DNA from: Candidatus Sericytochromatia bacterium
GTDB lineage: Bacteria > Cyanobacteriota > Sericytochromatia > UBA7694 > JACMQJ01
Assembly (NCBI GenBank): GCA_014377055.1
Contig: JACMQJ010000690.1
Span: forward strand, 1 to 6,721
Length of the DNA: 6,721 bases
Direction of reading: 5' to 3'
Part shown: in pieces, positions 4,757 through 6,721 of the stretch
How positions within the stretch are numbered: position 1 is the stretch's first letter
Layout: each line of letters begins with the position of its first letter
The notes under the pieces: generated by a model
Databases searched by the model: none
What the model saw: the letters and a program-made list of their open reading frames with translations, nothing else
Told to the model about the DNA's origin: nothing
Translations under genes and position numbers: made by a program

Positions 4757-6538
4757 ATGGTTAATCAAGTAAGTATAAGTACTACATCAGTAAAAGAAAA
4801 TGTACCAACAAATGTAAAAACTACAGATGGTACAGTTAAAGTAACATTTGATATGAAAACAACTGGGTTAGAACAAAATGTTTCATCATCAAAAATTACA
4901 CAAATAACCCCAACTGTTCTTAAATCAGCAAATATGAACCCTAATGAAAATACATTTCCCACTAAGTATAGTATTGACAATAAAACTATAGACAGTTTAA
5001 TAAAACTACCTGCAGGATCTCTAGATCTAATGGATATAGAAAGGACTATAAAGAAATTAAGAGAAGAAATAAACTCCGCTATAGAAAATAAAGATCAAGA
5101 TAAGATAGATGCTTTAACTTCAATTTTAAATAAAGTAACACAGGGAGCAGGTGAGGGGAAAGGTTTTGCTCAAATTAGTAAAATTGCTATAGAGACAGTA
5201 ATAGAATTAGAGAAAAACCCATCAAATAATAAATCAACAAACGTTTTTTTAGAAAGTATAAAAAGAAACATGCAAGAAGATATGATGTCACAAATAACAG
5301 ATAAAAGAATAGTATCAATTTCAGATTATCCAGAAAGAACATTAACAGGTATATGTAATAGAAACATAAGTTCTTTGTTAAATAATATAAGTGTTTCAGG
5401 AAACACTAGTTTATCTAATGATGATGTTAGTAATTTAAGAAAGATACTCACTAATACCGTACTGTCAACCTCAGGACTTAGTATAGAAGATTCAAAAACC
5501 ATAAAAAATATTCTTTCTAAATTAGCACCAAATTACACAAAAGAATTAAGTCAGATAAACAACATGTTAGACAAAATTTCAGCTTTAAAAGACAAGTCGT
5601 CTGCTTTAGCACAGGAACTTCAAGCTAGAGCTAGTGAGTTTAAGAGTACATCTATAGCTCTAAAAGAAGCATTAAAAGATCCCAAGATACCTGCAGCAGT
5701 TAAAGATGCAATGTCCGATATTATGTATAATATGAATCTAGCTTTAAGTGAAGGAAATTTAGAAGAAGCCGCACGATATAGCCAACTTATTAAAGATATT
5801 AGATCTAAACCTGAACAAATATCTATTCTTATGAGTAATTTTAAAAGTAACGAATCAACTCTAACAAATGAGAGTAATCCTTCGGTAAATGGAATCGCAT
5901 CTCCTGTACCAAATATAGCTCAACGTAAAGATATACTTACTATAGATAGAAAGCATCAACTTGAAGCAATACCTCCCGCCCAACTAAAAGCTGCTTTTGA
6001 AATACCTGCTTTGAAAAAAGCTTTGGATGGATTCACTCAGGCAACAGATAAATTAATCGATGTAAAACAAAGAATTATTATATTTAATGACACATCCAAT
6101 AAATTACTAAGCGATATTATGGAAACAAACAAGGAATCATCGATTAATAGAACAAGTTCTAGTGACAATCTAACCATAAGAAAATCTATTGATCTGGCTG
6201 ACAAATTACAAAGAGAGTTAAAACTTAGCATAGATCCTAATAAAGCAAATATAGTAACTTTACTACAAAAATTTAGAGATATAATCAGTGAGCTAGACTT
6301 AAAGACAACATCGCTTAATAGAAAAAATGATGGAAGGCTTAATATAGATAAAGATGATCTAAAAAACAGAAAAGACGTTAAGGATCGAATAGCTAAGCTT
6401 GATGCAATTAATATTGAACTAAAAAATATTATAAAACAATCTCAAGAAAATAAAGCATTGTTTGTATCTGAGGGAGCAAAAAGAGCTATCCTAGAAAAAG
6501 ATTTAAAAACGCTATCTACTATGCTTAGTCAATTTTAA
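4757..6538 (+). CDS. unrecognised 593-residue helix-rich protein
   Basis: I do not recognise this protein. Residues 1-75 are rich in Thr, Ser, Val and Asn and look extended or disordered. From about 85 on it is mostly alpha-helical with heptad-like stretches, for example IERTIKKLREEINSAIE (94-110), ELSQINNMLDKISALKDKSS (263-282) to about 305, ADKLQRELKL (481-490) and 541-590. Ser/Asn-rich linkers separate the helical blocks (152-160, 361-385, 455-472). It has no Trp, a single Cys (C200), no signal peptide and no membrane span. The composition is like long coiled-coil structural proteins or non-classically secreted proteins, but no family motif supports either. Its own promoter, ribosome site and a downstream hairpin terminator suggest a single-gene unit. 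Codon use (AGA, ATA, TTA, AAA) resembles its neighbours, so recent transfer is not indicated. It is certainly coding; the function is unknown. Confidence 0.9.
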   Translation: MVNQVSISTTSVKENVPTNVKTTDGTVKVTFDMKTTGLEQNVSSSKITQITPTVLKSANMNPNENTFPTKYSIDNKTIDSLIKLPAGSLDLMDIERTIKKLREEINSAIENKDQDKIDALTSILNKVTQGAGEGKGFAQISKIAIETVIELEKNPSNNKSTNVFLESIKRNMQEDMMSQITDKRIVSISDYPERTLTGICNRNISSLLNNISVSGNTSLSNDDVSNLRKILTNTVLSTSGLSIEDSKTIKNILSKLAPNYTKELSQINNMLDKISALKDKSSALAQELQARASEFKSTSIALKEALKDPKIPAAVKDAMSDIMYNMNLALSEGNLEEAARYSQLIKDIRSKPEQISILMSNFKSNESTLTNESNPSVNGIASPVPNIAQRKDILTIDRKHQLEAIPPAQLKAAFEIPALKKALDGFTQATDKLIDVKQRIIIFNDTSNKLLSDIMETNKESSINRTSSSDNLTIRKSIDLADKLQRELKLSIDPNKANIVTLLQKFRDIISELDLKTTSLNRKNDGRLNIDKDDLKNRKDVKDRIAKLDAINIELKNIIKQSQENKALFVSEGAKRAILEKDLKTLSTMLSQF

Positions 6539-6556
6539 GGATTTATTTTAACTTTT

Positions 6557-6598
6557 AAGTAAATAGTCAAAATTATTTTGATTATTTACTTTTTCTTT
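6557..6598 (+). terminator. Rho-independent-type terminator after the 593-residue protein gene
   Basis: A near-perfect inverted repeat has 17-nt arms at 6557-6573 and 6575-6591. Its only imperfection is one G-T wobble (6566 with 6582), and the arms are separated by a single base, so the real loop takes a few bases from each arm. A T-rich run (6590-6598) follows. The stem is AT-rich but long. It lies 18 nt past the stop at 6538. Confidence 0.75.
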
Positions 6599-6623
6599 GA
6601 GTTCAGGATTTAATGATTCTTTC

Positions 6624-6629
6624 TATAAT
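6624..6629 (+). promoter_or_regulatory. candidate -10 box (TATAAT) of the partial gene at 6695
   Basis: A perfect TATAAT lies 65 nt before the GTG start. The hexamer 16 bp upstream (TTCAGG, 6602-6607) matches only three of six -35 positions. The placement after a terminator and before a gene with a ribosome site makes a promoter here plausible. Confidence 0.4.
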
Positions 6630-6646
6630 TTAATTTAGGCATATCT

Positions 6647-6673
6647 TAAAAAATTTATAACTTAAATTTTTTA
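6647..6673. repeat. AT-only perfect inverted repeat in the leader of the partial gene
   Basis: Two perfectly complementary 11-nt arms (6647-6657 and 6663-6673) flank the loop TAACT. The repeat ends 9 nt before the AAGGA ribosome site of the gene at 6695. It contains no G or C in the stem, so it would be weak as RNA. It may be a protein site, a weak leader hairpin or an AT-rich coincidence. Confidence 0.35.
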
Positions 6674-6694
6674 TATAGTACTAAGGAATAAAAA

Positions 6695-6721
6695 GTGAGT
6701 AAATCTCCTGAAATAGGCGAA
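6695..6721 (+). CDS. start of a gene, cut by the window end
   Basis: A GTG codon preceded by AAGGA (6683-6687, 7-nt gap) opens a frame reading MSKSPEIGE that stays open to the last base. The ribosome site, the upstream terminator and the candidate promoter support a real start. Nine residues are too few to name the product. It is co-directional with the 593-residue protein gene but separated from it by a terminator. Confidence 0.6.

Noticed and set aside
4769..4782. GTA-N8-TAC, the NtcA-type core motif
   Set aside because: It lies inside codons 5-9 of the 593-residue protein gene, downstream of its start. The core has only six fixed bases and arises often by chance.
4765..4980. 71-codon minus-strand open frame
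   Set aside because: It is antisense to the N-terminus of the 593-residue protein. Its hydrophobic look comes from the complement of Thr/Asn/Lys codons.
6037..6231. 64-codon minus-strand open frame
   Set aside because: It is antisense within the 593-residue protein gene, with no start signals.

Overview
This window is AT-rich (roughly 30% GC by eye) bacterial DNA. It holds six complete protein genes and the first nine codons of a seventh. Five genes lie on the minus strand and read leftward from about 4541 to 18. One long gene (4757-6538) is on the plus strand and diverges from them. No rRNA, tRNA, CRISPR array, transposase or integrase was seen.

Organism: the PSP1-family (RicT/YaaT) protein is bacterial. 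Other cues are strong A/T third-position bias, several starts without a Shine-Dalgarno sequence, one HIP1-type GCGATCGC octamer (3742-3749) and a perfect TGTGA-N6-TCACA site. These fit, but do not prove, a low-GC non-photosynthetic relative of Cyanobacteria (Melainabacteria/Gastranaerophilales-like). An AT-rich Bacillota or another phylum cannot be excluded.

Layout, left to right: (1) 18-872, minus: RicT/YaaT-like protein with intact cysteine motifs. (2) 980-1867 and 1883-2674, minus: two unrecognised proteins 15 nt apart, almost certainly one operon transcribed from 2674 towards 980. A strong Shine-Dalgarno and a CRP/FNR-type palindrome lie just upstream of the first one. (3) 2851-3681 and 3660-4541, minus: an overlapping pair of CUT1-type sugar (or glycerol-phosphate) ABC transporter permeases. 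No binding protein or ATPase gene is in the window. (4) 4542-4756: a divergent control region with two pairs of 11-bp tandem repeats, one overlapping a -35 box, as expected for an OmpR/PhoB-family regulator. (5) 4757-6538, plus: a 593-residue, helix-rich, unrecognised protein followed by a long hairpin terminator. (6) 6539-6694: terminator, a candidate promoter and an AT-only inverted repeat before a partial gene that starts with GTG at 6695.

Working together: the two permeases form one membrane channel that needs an ATPase and a binding protein encoded elsewhere. The CRP-like site suggests cAMP- or redox-type control of the two-gene orphan operon. The 593-residue protein and the permeases share an intergenic region and may share a regulator. 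No complete new defence or mobile system is visible. The least explained parts are the three orphan proteins and their control sites.
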